Origin: Gordonia alkanivorans NBRC 16433
Lineage (GTDB): Bacteria > Actinomycetota > Actinomycetes > Mycobacteriales > Mycobacteriaceae
DNA length: 64,000 nucleotides
NCBI RefSeq assembly: GCF_000225505.1
Contig: NZ_BACI01000053.1
Span: 34,604-98,603 of the forward strand
Reading direction: 5' to 3'
This document shows, piece by piece, positions 62,002-64,000 of the stretch. Position numbers and translations under genes: made by a program. Each line of letters opens with the position of its first letter. The first letter of the stretch is position 1. The notes under the pieces are model-generated. The model made no database searches and was not told where the DNA came from. It was given only the letters and a program-made list of their open reading frames with translations.

Positions 62002-63393
62002 ATGCCGCCTAGCTACAACGAAGTCACGTCATGGAAGCCCTCAAACCTCGTCTCCATCGCGAACGGGATATTCGCGCTCAAAGCGAGCCTCGACCTGGAA
62101 GCACCTCTAGCCGGGAACCCAGTCCTCGACCTCACCCCCGCTGAATGGACAGGCGAGGCCCGAGGACCAGCTGATTCGAGAGCAGAATCGGTCACGCGAT
62201 GGCTGAGGAACGTCGCGGACGAGTATGGCGATCTGGCATCCGCCGCCACTTCCGGAGCGGCGAATATAGAGAGTGCTGTTACCACACTCAAGAACGCTAC
62301 GGAGGCGGCGGGCGACCAAGGTTATATCCTCGACCGCGGAAGCCGCGAGTACACCGTTACGTTCGACCCGAACACGGCCCCGTCCGGCGCCGAGTACAGC
62401 GCAGATCTCGCCTTCCAACATCAAACGGCTTTGCCTGCTCACGGCACGGCATCCGACCAGGCAGTTACCGACACCAAAAACGCGATTGAATCGGCGCTCA
62501 GCGAAATCGGTGGAATCACCCCTGCGTCCATCGCTACCGCCAGCGGCACCATGACGCGAACAACCAATCAGGCGAAGGCCTTTGAGCAGGTATACGGCTA
62601 CATGCCCGCCACGGCGAACGACTGGCGCATTGCCGCCGCCCTCGATCCGCACAGTTACGACCCGAAGAACAAGGGCGTGCCGCCGGCTATCAGTGTCATA
62701 AAGATAAGACCTGTCCCCGGGCAAGGCGTTGTAGCCACTGGATTGTTCATTCCTATTGACGAGGTCATCGCCGGCATGAAAGCGGACAAACCGCTGCCAC
62801 TCCCTAGGAATCTAGGCGACAATCGCGAATTCGATGTCAACTTCGCACCCGAAGACACCCGCGTGTCATACTTCATCGATTATGAGAATGGCGTAATCGT
62901 CGCACGCCAAAATCCATCTGTCGATGAGCACGGCAATGTGAAGACCGGGACGCCCTCGGTCAAGGCCAGCCAACTGGCTGACGGAACGGTCGCAATCGTC
63001 TACGAAGGTTCAGATCCACTGGCCCCTGAGATCGCAGCGGACCTCGGTTGGTCCGTGAATGGCCAGACCATTGTCACACCTGAGGCCGGCGGCGCTCGCG
63101 TTTCAGGCGAGGCCACAGACTATCCGTCGATGGAGACGTACCAGCATCTACCTGACGGCCGCACTGAGGTCCTTCACCGCGACGACGCGGGCGACCACGA
63201 CAAGACCGGACCTATGTTGAACCTCAAGTTCCATCACGACTACGGAGACTACGACAATGACCTCGATCGCTTTCCGACGGAGAAGTACACGTCACCTGGC
63301 AATCACTCGTATCCGATTGACCTAGGCAACATTACCGGCATGACCGACCTGGGTAGCGCGGACGATCCTCCTGAGCTTGAAGGAGCGCGATGA
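62002..63393 (+). CDS. Putative secreted effector/polymorphic-toxin-like protein
   Basis: 463 residues. The N-terminal ~120 residues are helical and contain WTG in LTPAEWTGEARGP, comparable to a WXG-type secretion domain. A middle region and a C-terminal, Asp-rich part (FHHDYGDYDNDLDRFP) follow; the latter could be a toxin domain, but I recognise no catalytic family. No signal peptide is seen. Immediately after come two small multi-pass membrane proteins, the usual place for immunity genes. ATG 62002 directly abuts the upstream stop. The function is inferred from layout only. Confidence 0.55.
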   Translation: MPPSYNEVTSWKPSNLVSIANGIFALKASLDLEAPLAGNPVLDLTPAEWTGEARGPADSRAESVTRWLRNVADEYGDLASAATSGAANIESAVTTLKNATEAAGDQGYILDRGSREYTVTFDPNTAPSGAEYSADLAFQHQTALPAHGTASDQAVTDTKNAIESALSEIGGITPASIATASGTMTRTTNQAKAFEQVYGYMPATANDWRIAAALDPHSYDPKNKGVPPAISVIKIRPVPGQGVVATGLFIPIDEVIAGMKADKPLPLPRNLGDNREFDVNFAPEDTRVSYFIDYENGVIVARQNPSVDEHGNVKTGTPSVKASQLADGTVAIVYEGSDPLAPEIAADLGWSVNGQTIVTPEAGGARVSGEATDYPSMETYQHLPDGRTEVLHRDDAGDHDKTGPMLNLKFHHDYGDYDNDLDRFPTEKYTSPGNHSYPIDLGNITGMTDLGSADDPPELEGAR

Positions 63394-63461
63394 ATCGCCA
63401 AGACGTTCTCGGTCTGACGAGGTTTTCTTTCTCCGACTCTTATCACCCCTTCGGCCGATGA
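63390..63461 (+). CDS. 23-residue micro-ORF linking effector and membrane protein genes
   Basis: ATG 63390 has a strong ribosome binding site (AAGGAG, 4-5 bases upstream) and overlaps the preceding stop as ATGA; its own stop overlaps the next ATG (63458) as ATGA. It encodes MNRQDVLGLTRFSFSDSYHP plus three residues. Either a coupling peptide or a frameshift remnant of the next gene's 5' end; which cannot be told from one sequence. Confidence 0.4.
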   Translation: MNRQDVLGLTRFSFSDSYHPFGR

Positions 63462-63739
63462 CTCCAGAGGAGAGTCAAAACGACTCGAACCGTCACGCAC
63501 CCCAAACCACCTTCGTGGTGCAAACGTTCATGGCCGTCCTACTGATGTACGTGACATTCCTGATACCCAACGTCATCCCGGCATGGCCAGCTGTCGCCTC
63601 GCGCTTACTTCTTCTGGCGGGAACCCTTGTTATCTCGTGCGCCCTCCTGGCGATCGGGAAGCCGTGGCGGGAATGGCCTGCAATCATCTCAGGAACAGTT
63701 TTCGCCAGCGCTGTTCTGTTGACCGTCCTGGAGTCTTGA
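63458..63739 (+). CDS. Small multi-pass membrane protein, candidate immunity protein
   Basis: 93 residues from ATG 63458 with three hydrophobic segments (FVVQTFMAVLLMYVTFLI; RLLLLAGTLVISCALLAI; AIISGTVFASAVLLTVL). TTG 63377 would add 27 residues. A role as immunity to the upstream effector is inferred from position. Confidence 0.55.
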   Translation: MTPEESQNDSNRHAPQTTFVVQTFMAVLLMYVTFLIPNVIPAWPAVASRLLLLAGTLVISCALLAIGKPWREWPAIISGTVFASAVLLTVLES

Positions 63740-63742
63740 CTG

Positions 63743-63985
63743 ATGGATAAGCGATTCTTCGGACCTGTGACGCCGTTCGTCACTGTCGCAGCATCAGCGG
63801 TATCTCTACTCGCATACACGCTCCTTTGGGCGCCGGGACTGGTCCTCGACATACTTCTGTTTCTTGCTGGCGCAATCGGGATGTACGCGCACGGGAAAAC
63901 GAGGCATATTTGCACCGGCGTCGCGATCGGAACTCTTTTTGTCCTTGGAGGTCTCGCGATCGCATTCTTCGTCGTGATGGATTGA
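63743..63985 (+). CDS. Small multi-pass membrane protein
   Basis: 80 residues with about three hydrophobic segments (FVTVAASAVSLLAYTLLWA; LVLDILLFLAGAIGMYA; GVAIGTLFVLGGLAIAFFVVM). It begins three bases after the previous stop, so the two are one transcript. No family recognised. It may be a second membrane partner. Confidence 0.55.
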   Translation: MDKRFFGPVTPFVTVAASAVSLLAYTLLWAPGLVLDILLFLAGAIGMYAHGKTRHICTGVAIGTLFVLGGLAIAFFVVMD

Positions 63986-64000
63986 CGACGCGGCTTTTCC

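Overview
The window is high-GC actinobacterial DNA, almost certainly from the Mycobacteriales (mycolate-containing actinomycetes). Markers are a complete mce operon with yrbE permeases, mycothiol synthase (mshD), GlnR, a DUF2993/LmeA-type lipoglycan protein, a LytR-CpsA-Psr ligase, an acyl-ACP desaturase of the DesA type and a wax-ester/triacylglycerol synthase. Gordonia or a close relative is the best guess; the genus is an inference.

Layout. (1) 1-12026, minus strand: one open, uninterrupted reading frame for a giant non-ribosomal peptide synthetase (C-A-T-E-C-A-T-C-A-T-C...) that runs off the left edge. (2) 12027-12852: long, A/T-richer regulatory gap with palindromes. (3) 12853-14370: MarR regulator and an AbiEi/DUF559 protein bracketed by two copies of one palindromic hairpin. 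(4) 14395-18046: valine/isobutyrate catabolism operon mmsA-acyl-CoA dehydrogenase-mmsB. (5) 18269-23524: flavodoxin under an iron-box-like site, a DMT transporter, a small protein coupled to a SixA phosphatase, and two different NAD synthetases in tandem. (6) 23529-28444: acyltransferase, a membrane FN3 protein, a receptor Ser/Thr kinase whose ectodomain matches that FN3 protein, and an NTF2-like protein. (7) 28783-43082: a block matching, gene by gene, the mycobacterial Rv0814c-Rv0824c neighbourhood: desA, dusB, LCP protein, phoU, pstB (with pstA, pstC, pstS), mshD, glnR, lmeA, a cysteine-rich leader peptide, thiosulfate sulfurtransferase and sseC. (8) 43269-45056: a 32-residue membrane peptide overlapping a nitrobindin-like gene (Rv0813c type), and an unrecognised gene. 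(9) 45463-61367: the mce4/cholesterol locus (two Mce-associated proteins, mce4F-A, yrbE4B/A, hsd4A-like SDR, fdxD, then divergent fadE26-fadE27-fadD17), with KstR-type operators in both control regions. (10) 61588-63985: visibly A/T-richer DNA with a small helical protein, a larger secreted-effector-like protein and two small membrane proteins, read here as a candidate type VII-type effector/immunity locus.

How the parts work together. The pst genes and phoU form a phosphate-uptake/signalling set, and both control regions carry the 11-nt-spaced GTTCAC direct repeats of a PhoP/RegX3-type box. The sulfurtransferase operon is preceded by a short ORF with a Cys-Cys-Cys run, the arrangement of a cysteine-responsive attenuator. 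The mce4 block couples sterol import to side-chain beta-oxidation under KstR-like control. The least explained pieces are the palindrome-flanked DUF559 gene, the kinase/ectodomain pair and the right-end effector-like locus.
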